64,000 nt of DNA from Bradyrhizobium sp. LTSP849 (GCF_000938255.1 NZ_JYMR01000010.1:80222-144221), one strand, 5' to 3'. Positions 9,010 through 18,013 are shown, counted from the stretch's first letter. Notes: generated by a model not told the origin, from the sequence alone. Translations and numbers: made by a program.

Positions 9010-9531
9010 ATGCTCGACACCATCAGCGCCGGTTCGGCGCAGAGCGCAGCACGCCTCGCCTGGACCGGCGTAGTGCGCTTCCTTCATCTCACCCCGCGTG
9101 CGTTCCTGCCGATGCGCGCGATGGAATCGATCACCCTCATCGCCGGCAGGGGGATCGAAGGCGATCGCTACCTGATCGGCAATGAAGAGGGTTTTTATTC
9201 GCACAAGCCGGAAGAGGGCCGGCAGGTCACCCTGTTCGAGCTCGAGACACTGATCGCGCTCAAGCGCGACGCCGGTATCGAGCTCGGTCCCGATGAGCAT
9301 CGCCGTAACGTGACCGTTGAGGGCGTGCCGTTGAACCATCTGGTCGGCCGCCGCTTCTGGTTGGGGGAGACCCTGCTGGAGGCAACCCGCTTGTCGATAC
9401 CGTGTCGGCATATCGAGGAGATTACCGGCAAGGCGATCTTCGATCCCCTGATCAATCGCTCGGGCCTCAACTGCAAGATCCTGCAAGGCGGTATGGTCAG
9501 GGTCGGCGACACCGTGCGGAACGCGGCATGA
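9010..9531 (+). CDS. MOSC domain protein
   Basis: 173 residues forming a single MOSC domain, the beta-barrel found at the C-terminus of Mo-cofactor sulfurases and in YiiM-like proteins. Seen motifs are IAGRGIEGDRY (about residues 45-55), RRNVTVEGVPLNHLVGRRFW, and the cysteine-containing SIPCRHIEE (about 133-141), the usual sulfur-carrying position. Its stop overlaps the start of the reductase gene by 2 bases, so the two are translationally coupled. In YiiM/VanB-type loci this pairing is known, but its substrate here is unknown. Confidence 0.85.
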   Translation: MLDTISAGSAQSAARLAWTGVVRFLHLTPRAFLPMRAMESITLIAGRGIEGDRYLIGNEEGFYSHKPEEGRQVTLFELETLIALKRDAGIELGPDEHRRNVTVEGVPLNHLVGRRFWLGETLLEATRLSIPCRHIEEITGKAIFDPLINRSGLNCKILQGGMVRVGDTVRNAA

Positions 9532-10484
9532 AGGCGCGTCCGATCACGACGATCAAGACGGTCGTTGCCGGGATCGAGCAGGGCTGTGCAGGCATAAAAC
9601 TGTTCACGCTGGCCGATCCCGACCAATGGGAGCTGCCGCCGTTCAAACCCGGCGCGCATATCGATCTGCATCTGCCGAACGGGCTCGTCCGCACCTATTC
9701 GCTGTGCAACGAGCCCGCCGACAACACGCGCTATGTCATCGCGGTCAAGCGCGAGGCGGACGGACGCGGCGGCTCGCGCGCACTGCACGACGAGATCGGG
9801 ATTGGCGATGTCATCGGCGTCTCGCTGCCGCGCGGTGGGCTGAAGTCGGAGACTTCGATCACGCGCTACGTGTTCGTCGCAGGCGGCATCGGCGTGACGC
9901 CGTTCCTGTCGATGGCGCGGCACCTCGCGAGAACGGGTGGCGCCGACTTCACGCTGCATTTGATCGTGCGCGCGGAGATGCCGCTGGCCGCGCAGCTCGC
10001 GTCGCTGATCGATGAGGGCCGCGTCGTCGTGCATCGTACGTCCCGGACTGGGCGTCCGGATCTCGCGGAGCTGGTCGGCGGCGCCGGACCGGAAACACTG
10101 GTCGCTTGCTGCGGCCCAGAAAGCATGATCGACGATTTCGAGCGTGTGACCGCAGCGTGGCCCGCGGCCCATGTTCACATTGAGCGCTTTGTCGCCCCGG
10201 CGCCGGTCATCGATCCCGACGCCAAGCCATTCACGGTATCGCTGGCGCGCACGGGGACCGAAATCCAGGTTCGCGCCGGCCAGACCATGATTGCCGCATT
10301 GCAGGAAGGGGGCGTCGACATCGCGACCTCATGCTGCGGCGGCATCTGCGGCGCCTGCAAGGTCGGATGGATCGAGGGCAAGCCCATCCACCGCGACCGC
10401 ATTCTGTCGCCGTATGAGCGCGAACGCTATCTCATGGTTTGCGTCGCCGGGTCAGACGCGGAGCGCTTGGTGCTGGACCTCTGA
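9528..10484 (+). CDS. PDR/VanB-family oxidoreductase (FMN, NADH, 2Fe-2S)
   Basis: Reductase of 318 residues that passes electrons from NAD(P)H through flavin to a plant-type 2Fe-2S centre, and from there to an oxygenase partner. It has a flavin-binding barrel (VRTYSLCNEP, about residues 60-69), a nucleotide-binding domain (VAGGIGVTPFLSM) and a C-terminal ferredoxin domain with SCCGGICGACKVGW and a later Cys. This is the phthalate dioxygenase reductase order. The start overlaps the MOSC stop. No Rieske oxygenase subunit is in the window, so the electron acceptor must be elsewhere. Confidence 0.9.
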   Translation: MKARPITTIKTVVAGIEQGCAGIKLFTLADPDQWELPPFKPGAHIDLHLPNGLVRTYSLCNEPADNTRYVIAVKREADGRGGSRALHDEIGIGDVIGVSLPRGGLKSETSITRYVFVAGGIGVTPFLSMARHLARTGGADFTLHLIVRAEMPLAAQLASLIDEGRVVVHRTSRTGRPDLAELVGGAGPETLVACCGPESMIDDFERVTAAWPAAHVHIERFVAPAPVIDPDAKPFTVSLARTGTEIQVRAGQTMIAALQEGGVDIATSCCGGICGACKVGWIEGKPIHRDRILSPYERERYLMVCVAGSDAERLVLDL

Positions 10485-10485
10485 A

Positions 10486-10698
10486 CTACCAGTGCACGCT
10501 CTGGCTCGGCACAATGAACGCTGTCGTACTCGGCTGCGTGGCGAAGCTTGTCGCCAGATACCAGCCAGAGCCGAGGACGAGCGTGAGCAGGGCCACGATC
10601 GCGATCATGTCGATGGTTCGGGGATCGTGATCCCTTGGATTAAACTTGGGATGCGGACCAAGCCTGAAGTGAAAATGAGGGCTGATTTTCCAGCGCAT
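10486..10698 (-). CDS. Small single-pass membrane protein
   Basis: 70 residues. A polar N-terminus rich in His and Pro is followed by one clear membrane helix (MIAIVALLTLVLGSGWYLAT). The start at 10698 is chosen because GGGGAGGAAAC sits just before it. The stop lies 1 base beyond the end of the convergent reductase gene. Function unknown; similar small membrane proteins are common in Bradyrhizobium. Confidence 0.6.
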   Translation of the reverse strand: MRWKISPHFHFRLGPHPKFNPRDHDPRTIDMIAIVALLTLVLGSGWYLATSFATQPSTTAFIVPSQSVHW

Positions 10699-10805
10699 TG
10701 TTGTTTCCTCCCCGGGGAGCACACAACAACGACATGGAAAAGTTCCGGTTCCGCTCAGAGCAGCGATGCGCAAAGCACCGCAGCATACTTACCGCAGCTA
10801 TTTGC

Positions 10806-11144
10806 CTACGACGCGTTGACGCCGCGCCAGCGGCCGTAGCGCCACGGCAGATACCAGCGCGCGGCCGGCGGCGTGGTGAGGGGCACATTGTCGATGCCGG
10901 ACGTTCCGAAGGGGTTGCAGCGCAACACGCGCGCGAGCGTCATCCAGCCGCCAGCCCAGAGTCCAAAGCGCTCGATCGCCTCGTCGCCATAGACGGAGCA
11001 GGTCGGCAGGTGCCGGCAATTATAGCCAACCAGCGGCGACAGCGTGTGTCGGTACAACCAGATCAGCGCGCGGCCGAATCTGCGCGGCAGCCGCAGCGTC
11101 TCAGTCACGGCGCCGGAACAGTGCTCGCAGGTTGAGTGCTTCAT
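10806..11144 (-). CDS. yidD: Membrane protein insertion efficiency factor YidD
   Basis: About 112 residues. The YidD signature is clear: WLYRHTLSPLVGYNCRHLPT then CSVYGDEAIERFG, with RCNPFGTSGIDNVP near the end. YidD is a small inner-membrane-associated protein thought to help YidC insert membrane proteins. The frame is open further upstream, to 11222, but those extra residues do not look like the family and the ATG at 11144 fits the usual N-terminus. Usual neighbours rnpA and yidC are not in the window, so the gene is detached here. Confidence 0.9.
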   Translation of the reverse strand: MKHSTCEHCSGAVTETLRLPRRFGRALIWLYRHTLSPLVGYNCRHLPTCSVYGDEAIERFGLWAGGWMTLARVLRCNPFGTSGIDNVPLTTPPAARWYLPWRYGRWRGVNAS

Positions 11145-11371
11145 GTGCGCTGTGCTGCCATCCTGTGCGCCTTGATGCGCAGTTCCAACGCAGGGAACAG
11201 CGAGCTGTTGTGCGCACGCCATACTTTGCCTGCTTTCTGGGAGCAGTGCAGCAAGTACCTATGGACGATCTGTATTCCCCCGGATACCATTTTTGTTACG
11301 TCCATGTGTAGACTCATCGGACGCCGAACGGGGCTTACCTGAATCGCTTTGGGGCTTGGGAAGGGACCAGT

Positions 11372-12265
11372 TTGAAACTTCTGAAGTCGCTCAATCTACG
11401 CGGCTGGTTGCTGGTGGGAACCGCCGCTTGCGGCGTCATGTTGGCGGGTGCCGTGGCGACCTTCGGGTCGTCGGCCCGTGCCGGCGGCTCCCTCGAAGAG
11501 CGCAAGCTGTCGATGAAGTTTGGCTGGGTCGCCTGCGATCCCAACTGTCGCGGCTGGGTCAGCGCGGTCGGCATCATCACCGCTGATACACCCAAGGATT
11601 TCGACGACTTCGCCCGAGGGCGCCAGCTTGGCGGCGCCACGGTGGTGCTCGACTCCAGCGGCGGTTCCGTCAACGACGCGATCACGCTCGGCCGGCGCTT
11701 CCGCAATCTCGGCCTTTTGACCACCGTCGGCATCACACAGCAGAACCGCGATGGGCAGAGTGCCCGTCCGGCGGTCGCCTCGGAAGCCTATTGCGAGTCC
11801 ATGTGTGTGTTTCTGCTGCTCGCCGGCAAGAAGCGCTACGTGCCGGAGGCGGCTCATGTTCGCGTCCACCAGATCTGGATGGGCGACCGTGCCGACGATG
11901 CGAGGGCCGCGAGCTACAGCGCCCAGGACTTGATGATCGTAGAACGCGACATCGGCCGGCTCGCCAAGTACACATTTGATATGGGCGGCGCCGGCGATCT
12001 CCTGTCGCTCGCGCTCAACGTGCCGCCCTGGGAAGATCTGCACGAGCTGGACGCTGGCGAGCTGAAGCTCACCAATCTGGTGACGACCGATCTCGTGGCT
12101 GACGTGCTGCCGCATGTGGACGTCTCTGCGCCCGCGATGGCGGAGTTTGCGCCGAAGACGCAGGCAAGGTTCGGCGAGGAACCGGAGCAGCCGCAGCCTG
12201 CCAAGTCGACCAAGACGGCCGAAGCCCTGGTGCCGACGGGTGCGGCGGCTGCGTCGCAGAAGTAA
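11372..12265 (+). CDS. ClpP/crotonase-fold periplasmic protein
   Basis: 297 residues. A twin-hydrophobic N-terminus is followed by SSARAGG, a likely signal cleavage site. The core resembles COG3904-type predicted periplasmic proteins with a ClpP-like fold: VVLDSSGGSVNDAITLG (about residues 90-106) is the oxyanion-hole strand, and YCESMCVFLLLAGKKRYV corresponds to the nucleophile-helix segment (S in ESMC). VHQIWMGDR may carry the histidine. Whether it is an active protease is not settled by sequence. The C-terminal 40 residues are low-complexity. Confidence 0.7.
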   Translation: MKLLKSLNLRGWLLVGTAACGVMLAGAVATFGSSARAGGSLEERKLSMKFGWVACDPNCRGWVSAVGIITADTPKDFDDFARGRQLGGATVVLDSSGGSVNDAITLGRRFRNLGLLTTVGITQQNRDGQSARPAVASEAYCESMCVFLLLAGKKRYVPEAAHVRVHQIWMGDRADDARAASYSAQDLMIVERDIGRLAKYTFDMGGAGDLLSLALNVPPWEDLHELDAGELKLTNLVTTDLVADVLPHVDVSAPAMAEFAPKTQARFGEEPEQPQPAKSTKTAEALVPTGAAAASQK

Positions 12266-12270
12266 AAGCT

Positions 12271-12726
12271 TCAGCCCTGCGCAGTGACCGGCTGCTTGGC
12301 CTTCGCCTCGATCTGCCCGATCGCGTCGACCACGGCATCGAAGGTCAAAAGCGTCGAGGCGTGGCGCGCCTTGTAATCTCGGACCGGCTCGAGGAATTTT
12401 ATCTCGTCCCATTTGCCGTCGGGAGGCGCGCCATTCTCCTTCAGCATCTTGCGAACGGTTTCGCGTAACTCACGGAGTTCGCTCGCAGTCGAGCCGACGA
12501 CGTGACTTGCCATAATGGATGAAGAGGCCTGTCCCAGCGCGCAGGCCTTCACGTCATGGGCGAAGTCGGTGACGGTGTCGCCATCCATCTTGAGGTCGAT
12601 CTTGACGGTCGAGCCGCACAATTTGGAGTGGGCGGTGGCACTGGCATGCGGGTCGGATAGCCGCCCGAGGCGCGGAATATTGCCGGCCAGTTCGATGATC
12701 CGCTTGTTGTAGATGTCGTTCAGCAT
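12271..12726 (-). CDS. Iron-sulfur cluster assembly scaffold protein (IscU/SufU/NifU-N type)
   Basis: 151 residues of the NifU N-terminal family, which builds Fe-S clusters on three conserved cysteines. Two are present (C37 in KLCGST and C62 in ACALGQ). The third position is His (H122 in ARHAST), and the usual Asp after the first Cys-Gly is Ser39. This altered form is what I expect in the alphaproteobacterial copy encoded beside folE, so it may be a variant scaffold with a different role. It is divergent from folE, the usual alphaproteobacterial arrangement. Confidence 0.8.
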   Translation of the reverse strand: MLNDIYNKRIIELAGNIPRLGRLSDPHASATAHSKLCGSTVKIDLKMDGDTVTDFAHDVKACALGQASSSIMASHVVGSTASELRELRETVRKMLKENGAPPDGKWDEIKFLEPVRDYKARHASTLLTFDAVVDAIGQIEAKAKQPVTAQG

Positions 12727-12966
12727 GTGATGGAGTCCAACACTTCCGGGCTGGATCGGCCTTGGCGGGCGCCGTCCACGGCCTTATATAGGGTTGGAAC
12801 TGGCGGAAAAACAGTCCGACGGTCTGCCGGTGCTGATTCAGAACCGCGCGGCCGGCGTTCTAGCCGAAGACCCTTTTCGCCAAAACTGTTCTCTTCAGGC
12901 GTCCGGCGGCATGCCGCCCCGTCTGCCGGTGACACTCCGGCCACAAGGCCGTCGAACGGAGTAGAC

Positions 12967-13656
12967 ATGGACGCTGCAATCAAATCCATCCGCCCCAGCA
13001 AGCCCTCCGACAGGCAACCCGAGAGCCGCCCGGCCGAGCTTGATCCTGCCGAATTCCTCGCAGCCGCCGTCCGCGCCGACCAGCCGCGCCCCGCGCGCGC
13101 CGAGGCGGAAGCCGCGGTGAAGACGCTGCTCGCCTATATCGGCGAGAACACCGAGCGCGAGGGCCTGCTCGACACCCCGCGCCGCGTGGTCGAGGCCTTC
13201 GACGAGCTCTATCAGGGCTACCACCAGTGCCCGGCCGAGGTGCTCGACCGCACCTTTGGCGAGACCGCCGGCTATGACGATTTCGTGCTGGTGCGCGACA
13301 TCGAGTTCACCTCGCAGTGCGAGCATCACATGATGCCGTTCTACGGCAAGGCGCACATCGCCTATACGCCAGTGGAGCGTGTCGTCGGTCTGTCCAAGCT
13401 TGCGCGCCTGACCGACATCTTCGCCCGCCGGCTCCAGACCCAGGAGCATTTGACGGCGCAGATCGCCGCCGCCATCGACGAGATCCTGAAGCCTCGCGGC
13501 GTTGCCGTCCTGATCGAGGCCGAGCATACCTGCATGTCGGTGCGCGGTGTCGCCAAGCATGGCGCCTCCACGTTCACCAGCCGCTTCACCGGCATGTTCC
13601 GCGACAATCCGGCGGAGCAGGCCCGCTTCCTGTCCCTGGTGCGAGGTCTTCGCTGA
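12967..13656 (+). CDS. folE: GTP cyclohydrolase I (folate/queuosine pathway)
   Basis: Converts GTP to 7,8-dihydroneopterin triphosphate, the first step of tetrahydrofolate and of queuosine synthesis. 229 residues. The zinc site is complete: C118 and H121 in [10 protein letters not shown], and C189 in EHTCMSVRG. The N-terminal 45 residues are a variable extension. The start at 12967 follows GGAG. A longer open frame exists upstream, but it lacks a ribosome binding site. hisI follows in the same direction. Confidence 0.97.
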   Translation: MDAAIKSIRPSKPSDRQPESRPAELDPAEFLAAAVRADQPRPARAEAEAAVKTLLAYIGENTEREGLLDTPRRVVEAFDELYQGYHQCPAEVLDRTFGETAGYDDFVLVRDIEFTSQCEHHMMPFYGKAHIAYTPVERVVGLSKLARLTDIFARRLQTQEHLTAQIAAAIDEILKPRGVAVLIEAEHTCMSVRGVAKHGASTFTSRFTGMFRDNPAEQARFLSLVRGLR

Positions 13657-13677
13657 CCTCGCAAAGATCTATTGTTT

Positions 13678-13753
13678 GAGCATGATCTCCGCGCAAACGC
13701 ATTTTGCGTTTGTCGCGAGGGAAAACCGCTGCACACTTTTCCGGATCATGCTC
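13678..13753. repeat. Dispersed palindromic repeat, 76 bp
   Basis: The ends GAGCATGATC and GATCATGCTC are inverted copies, and an inner inverted pair (CAAACGCA / TGCGTTTG) lies on the left side. I recognise this as a repeat family scattered in Bradyrhizobium and relatives. It fills almost all of the folE-hisI spacer and ends 13 bases before the hisI start. Confidence 0.7.
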
Positions 13754-13766
13754 TAGCGAGGTCGTC

Positions 13767-14189
13767 GTGTCCGCTCACTCCCATGAGATCGAGGAAGGTC
13801 TTTCCTTCCAGCCGCGCTTCGACGCGAACGGCCTCGTGACCTGCGTGGCCACCGACGTCGCCACCGGTGACGTGCTCATGGTCGCACACATGAACGACGA
13901 AGCGCTGCGCAAGACCATTGCGACCGGCGAAGCCTGGTACTTCAGCCGTTCGCGCAATGCCTTGTGGCGAAAAGGTGAGACTTCGGGTCAGACCCAGCGC
14001 GTGGTCGAGATCCGCGCCGATTGCGACCAGGACGCGGTCTGGCTTCGCGTCGAGCAGATCGGCGCGGCCTGCCACACCGGCCGCCGCTCCTGCTTCTATC
14101 GCAAGGTCGAGGCCGAGGGCGGCGGCGCCAAGCTCGTCTTCGTCGATGCCGAGCGGCTGTTCGATCCCGGCGACGTCTATAAGAAGTAG
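13767..14189 (+). CDS. hisI: Phosphoribosyl-AMP cyclohydrolase
   Basis: Third step of histidine synthesis: opens the adenine ring of phosphoribosyl-AMP. 140 residues, single-domain HisI (not fused to HisE). Signatures are [33 protein letters not shown], the metal-binding DCDQDAVW and [11 protein letters not shown]. The GTG at 13767 behind GCGAGG gives the family's N-terminus. It lies downstream of folE in the alphaproteobacterial order. Confidence 0.95.
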   Translation: MSAHSHEIEEGLSFQPRFDANGLVTCVATDVATGDVLMVAHMNDEALRKTIATGEAWYFSRSRNALWRKGETSGQTQRVVEIRADCDQDAVWLRVEQIGAACHTGRRSCFYRKVEAEGGGAKLVFVDAERLFDPGDVYKK

Positions 14190-14328
14190 AGGAAGTAGTT
14201 TTCGCGCGCCCCGGAATGACCGGGACAGCCGAATTAACCCCGCATTAACCATGCCTGTCCCACGGTGGGACGACAGGGCGTCCGAATTGCCGGCGCCGTT
14301 TAACGCCGCGCGGGGCGGGCACTCCATT

Positions 14329-15363
14329 ATGTCGGTCGACAATTCCAGTGCCCCGCAGACTGCCGCGACCGACGGCTCGCCGCGCGTCGCGGGCGCCATC
14401 AAGCAGGCCTCGAGCCGGACCGGCGTCAGCTTCGAATACATGCTGACCACCGCCAAGATGGAATCGGACTTTGATGCCACCGCCGGTGCCAGCACCTCGT
14501 CCGCCCACGGGCTCTACCAGTTCATCGACCAGACCTGGCTCGGCACGGTGAAGGAGGCGGGCACCCAGCTCGGCTATGGCAGCTATTCCGACGCCATCAG
14601 CAAGACGTCGTCCGGCACCTACACCGTCGATGATCCCATGATGAAGCGGTCGATCATGAAGCTGCGTGACGATCCGGAAGCCGCCTCGAGCATGGCGGCC
14701 GCGCTGACGCAGTCCAACAGCTTCAAGCTCACCGGTCTGCTCGGCCGCAGGCCGAGCGACAGCGAGCTCTACATGGCGCATTTCATGGGCGTCGGTGGTG
14801 CCGCGAAACTGATCGCCAATGCCGAGGACAATCCGCAAGCGGTCGGCGCGCGGCTGTTTCCGAATGCGGCGTCCGCGAACCGCTCGATCTTCTACGCCAA
14901 GGACGGCCGCGCGCGCAGCGTCTCCGAGGTCTATTCGGTGTTGAACGCACGCTACGCCAGCGCCTCGAACGCGAAATCGACGCGCAGCGCGATGGCGATG
15001 TACGGTGATACGCCCTCGACCACGCAGGTCGCGAGCGCAAACGGCGTGCAGCCCACCGCGCCCATGATCAATAGCGCCGCCTATCTCCAGACCTTCCCCG
15101 ATACGCGCTCGGTGACGCCGGTCAGTGCGACATCGTCGACGACGGTAGCCGACAATGCACCGAGCACGCCGGTGTTTCGCTCGATCTATCAGCCCGCCGA
15201 CGCCACGCAGCCGGTCTCGACGACGGTGCAGAAATTGTGGGGCAGCAACGCCTCGCTGACCTCGGTCGCGTCAGCGACCTCGGCCGCATCGACAACGCCC
15301 GATGTGCGGCCGCCGCAGCCGCTCGATCTCTTCAGCGATCGCAGCGGCACGTTCAGCAGCTAA
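14329..15363 (+). CDS. Lytic transglycosylase domain protein
   Basis: 344 residues. The N-terminal half is an SLT-like muramidase fold: FEYMLTTAKMESDFDATAGASTSSAHGLYQFI, with catalytic Glu in AKMESDF and the GLYQF turn. It should cleave peptidoglycan glycan strands. From about residue 190 the chain is Ser/Thr/Ala-rich and low-complexity, ending LDLFSDRSGTFSS. No classic signal peptide is visible, so export may use another route such as the flagellar type III pathway (inference). An upstream ATG at 14251 would add 26 residues. Confidence 0.8.
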   Translation: MSVDNSSAPQTAATDGSPRVAGAIKQASSRTGVSFEYMLTTAKMESDFDATAGASTSSAHGLYQFIDQTWLGTVKEAGTQLGYGSYSDAISKTSSGTYTVDDPMMKRSIMKLRDDPEAASSMAAALTQSNSFKLTGLLGRRPSDSELYMAHFMGVGGAAKLIANAEDNPQAVGARLFPNAASANRSIFYAKDGRARSVSEVYSVLNARYASASNAKSTRSAMAMYGDTPSTTQVASANGVQPTAPMINSAAYLQTFPDTRSVTPVSATSSTTVADNAPSTPVFRSIYQPADATQPVSTTVQKLWGSNASLTSVASATSAASTTPDVRPPQPLDLFSDRSGTFSS

Positions 15364-15380
15364 ATTTCGAACTCTCGTGT

Positions 15381-15414
15381 CCCGGACGCGCAGCGCTGCT
15401 GCGCTGCGTCCGGG
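15381..15414. repeat. GC-rich inverted repeat after the transglycosylase gene
   Basis: CCCGGACGC ... GCGTCCGGG with inner GCAGCGC/GCGCTGC pairing; a short form of a dispersed Bradyrhizobium repeat whose long form is at 31,583-31,736. It may serve as a weak terminator, but no T-run follows. Confidence 0.5.
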
Positions 15415-15563
15415 CATGTGAGTCAGGCGGCTTTGTTCCCTTAACAAAACGTCAATAAAACCAGCCAGTTATGGTGAACGCTTTGTTAAGCGTCGTGGTT
15501 TATTTTGTGTTGCAGGTGACAAGCCGTCACCGCTTCGTCTTCGTTGCGTAAGCCGGAAGCACC

Positions 15564-16739
15564 ATGATTGTTCGGCAGTTCATCAATTGGATCAGGACAG
15601 CGTCCGCCGGTGAGCGGGCCGAGGCAACACGGGCATTGGCCCGGGCCTGGCTGATCTCAGACCTTTCCCATGACGACCGCGTCGCCGCCGAAGGCGCGCT
15701 GCTGATGCTGCTCGACGATCCGTCGCCTCTGGTGCGGCAGGCGATGGCAGAGGCTTTTGCACGCAGCACCGATGCGCCCGCGGCGATCGTGCGAGCGCTG
15801 TCGGCAGACCAGCCGTCCGTGGCTCTTTCCGTGCTCGAACATTCACCGCTCCTGATCGATGCGGACCTCGTCGATATCGTCGCGACCGGCAATGACGTGG
15901 TTCAGTGCGCCGTCGCCCGGCGCGTCGCGCTGCCGGTATCGGTCTGCGCCGCCATTGCCGAGGTCGGCTGCGCGGCGGCCGCGCTGGAGCTGATCGAAAA
16001 TCCCCACGCCGAGCTCGCACCGTTTTCCTGGGATCGCATTGTCGAGCGTCACGGCCATCTCGCCGCGATCCGCGAGGCGATGCTGGTGCTGGAGGATCTG
16101 CCGGCCGCAACGCGCGCCGCGCTGGTGGCAAAGCTCTCCGAGACGCTGGCGCAGTTCGTCGTAGCGCGGAACTGGCTGAGCGCCGACCGCGCCGACCGCA
16201 TGACGACCGAGGCGCGCGACCGCTCCACCATGAACATCGCGGCGCGCTCGCGCGGCGATGACATGCAGGGTCTGGTGCGGCATCTCCGTATCACGGGCCA
16301 GCTCACCGCGGGCCTGATCCTGCGCGCACTGCTGTCGAGCAATCTCGAACTGTTCGACGCCGCACTCGCCGAATTGGCCGATCTGCCGCTGGCGCGCGTC
16401 TCCGCGCTGCTGCACGACCGCGGCGGCAACAGCCTGCACGCGCTGCTGCGCCGCGCCGGGCTTCCCGAGGCAACGTTCGCAGCGTTCCAGGTCGCGCTCG
16501 ATGCCTGCCACGAGCAAGGTTTTGTCGATACCGACGACAGTGCGGCCCGGCTGCGCCGGCGCATGGTCGAGCGCGTGCTCACCCATTGCGAGACCGATCG
16601 CGGCGCCACCGAGCCGCTGATGGTCCTGTTGCGCCGCTTTGCCACCGAGTCCGCGCGCGAAGAGGCGAGGCTGTTCTGCGACGAGCTGGTCGCAGACGAG
16701 GCGATCGCGCCGGTCTATGACGATCTGATCGCGGCGTAA
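15564..16739 (+). CDS. DUF2336 domain protein
   Basis: 391 residues, almost entirely helical with HEAT-like repeats (for example DPSPLVRQAMAEAFARS and DQPSVALSVLEHSPLL). This matches the DUF2336 family common in alphaproteobacteria, whose molecular role is not established. It is probably a cytoplasmic scaffold or regulator. It converges on the HPt and response-regulator genes, and such genes are often found near signalling proteins in this group, which suggests but does not prove a link. Confidence 0.75.
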   Translation: MIVRQFINWIRTASAGERAEATRALARAWLISDLSHDDRVAAEGALLMLLDDPSPLVRQAMAEAFARSTDAPAAIVRALSADQPSVALSVLEHSPLLIDADLVDIVATGNDVVQCAVARRVALPVSVCAAIAEVGCAAAALELIENPHAELAPFSWDRIVERHGHLAAIREAMLVLEDLPAATRAALVAKLSETLAQFVVARNWLSADRADRMTTEARDRSTMNIAARSRGDDMQGLVRHLRITGQLTAGLILRALLSSNLELFDAALAELADLPLARVSALLHDRGGNSLHALLRRAGLPEATFAAFQVALDACHEQGFVDTDDSAARLRRRMVERVLTHCETDRGATEPLMVLLRRFATESAREEARLFCDELVADEAIAPVYDDLIAA

Positions 16740-16751
16740 CGAAGGTACAGG

Positions 16752-16836
16752 GGTGGGCAAAGGCGCTCTTGCGCCGTGCCCACCATGCATCCGTACAATC
16801 AGAGTTGATTGGTGGGCACGCTTCGCTTTGCCCACC
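16752..16836. repeat. Two dispersed GTGGGCA/TGCCCAC hairpins
   Basis: Two stem-loops in tandem: 16752-16784 (GGTGGGCAAAGGCGC with GCGCCGTGCCCACC) and 16811-16836 (GGTGGGCA with TTGCCCACC). I recognise the type as a common intergenic repeat in Bradyrhizobium. Placed between two convergent genes, they may act as transcription stops. Confidence 0.6.
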
Positions 16837-16858
16837 CGATTTCAGAAAATAGCTCGCG

Positions 16859-17437
16859 CTACTCCGCCGGCACGATGCTCGGCGCCAGGATCGCCTCGAG
16901 ATGCTCGGGGCGGTCGCGGTTGACGTGGGCGAGATATTCGTCGGCAACCTTGCGCAGGCGACGGTTGAGCTCGGCGGAGACAGTGAGGCTGTCGAGCCGT
17001 GTGTTGTCATGCACGATAGCCAGGATGGCGTTGATGTGGTGCGTGAACAGCTCGGCCGGAACCCTCTCGAGATCGGGTGCGTGCTCGATGACACGGCACA
17101 GGCTCTCGGCGATTCCCGCGGCCGCCGGAAAGCCGAACGTCGCGGCGTCGCCCTTGATGTCGTGCGCTGCGAGGAACAGCTCGTCGCGCCTGTCCTTGGT
17201 GAAGCCCTCGTTGCGGATGGCAACGTAGGCGGCCGACAGCCGGTTGATCTCGGTCGTCATCCAGTCCTTGAACTCGCCGGAGAGGCCGGCCAGCGCCTGC
17301 TCGGCGCGGCCGACCGGATCGTCCATGTCCTTTTCCTCGACCCGGCGCAGGACTTTCCGCAGCGGATTGGGCTGCGTGATCACTTGATGCGTAGCGAAGG
17401 CCTTGACCTCTATGTCTCTTGCGCTGTTCTTCGCCAT
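16859..17437 (-). CDS. Histidine phosphotransfer (HPt) protein
   Basis: 192 residues. An HPt four-helix domain fills the middle: LFLAAHDIKGDAATFGF carries the phospho-accepting His92. It relays phosphate between a kinase and a response regulator. It lies 30 bases downstream of the response regulator gene, so the two form a likely operon and partner pair. The N-terminal 35 residues are variable. The cognate kinase is not in the window. Confidence 0.85.
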   Translation of the reverse strand: MAKNSARDIEVKAFATHQVITQPNPLRKVLRRVEEKDMDDPVGRAEQALAGLSGEFKDWMTTEINRLSAAYVAIRNEGFTKDRRDELFLAAHDIKGDAATFGFPAAAGIAESLCRVIEHAPDLERVPAELFTHHINAILAIVHDNTRLDSLTVSAELNRRLRKVADEYLAHVNRDRPEHLEAILAPSIVPAE

Positions 17438-17467
17438 GATGCCTGCCTCGTCGCTGAAGACGTTGCG

Positions 17468-18013
17468 CTAGATGGAGGACCGGGCCTTGTCGAGCAGCGA
17501 GGGCTGCTGGAGCACCTCGTGCTTTTCGCCGACACGGCGCTCGGGGCCCATATAGGCGGAATTGGTGTTGCGGCGACGGTCCGGGCCGAAATAGGCCTTG
17601 GTCTTGATGAAGGGCCGGGGACTGGCAACCACGTTGAGGATGCGCTGATAGAGCCCCTTGGCCGAGATCGGTTTGGCCAGGAATTCGGTGACACCGGCAT
17701 CGCGCGCGACTGTGACGCGGCGCTTCTCGGAATGGCCGGTCAGCATGATGATCGGCGCGTAGGGGTTGCCCTTGGATTCCGGCTGCCGGATCATCTGCGC
17801 GAGCTCGAGCCCGTCGAAGATCGGCATCGCCCAGTCGGTGATGACAATGTCGGGCACGTAATGGCTGTACATTTCCAGCGCAGTGGCGCCGTCCTCGGCC
17901 TCATAGACTTCGCGCGCGCCGAACGAATGCAACAGCGTCCGCAGGATGCGGCGCATATGCGGATTGTCGTCGCAGATGAGGAAACGGAGTTTGTTGAAGT
18001 CGATGCGGAACAT
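17468..18013 (-). CDS. Single-domain response regulator
   Basis: 181 residues. Residues 8-135 form a receiver domain with acidic pair D15-D16, phospho-acceptor D60 (VITDWAMP), MLTGHSEK and FLAKPIS with the conserved Lys. No output domain follows; the tail has two GPDRR/GPERR motifs, a short pattern that recurs in alphaproteobacterial CheY-like proteins. It probably signals by protein-protein contact with the HPt protein encoded downstream. Confidence 0.88.
   Translation of the reverse strand: MFRIDFNKLRFLICDDNPHMRRILRTLLHSFGAREVYEAEDGATALEMYSHYVPDIVITDWAMPIFDGLELAQMIRQPESKGNPYAPIIMLTGHSEKRRVTVARDAGVTEFLAKPISAKGLYQRILNVVASPRPFIKTKAYFGPDRRRNTNSAYMGPERRVGEKHEVLQQPSLLDKARSSI

Noticed and set aside
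12727..12966. 80-residue N-terminal extension of FolE
   Set aside because: The frame is open but lacks a ribosome binding site, is Arg/Ser-rich and would overlap the divergent promoter region; the ATG at 12,967 has GGAG.
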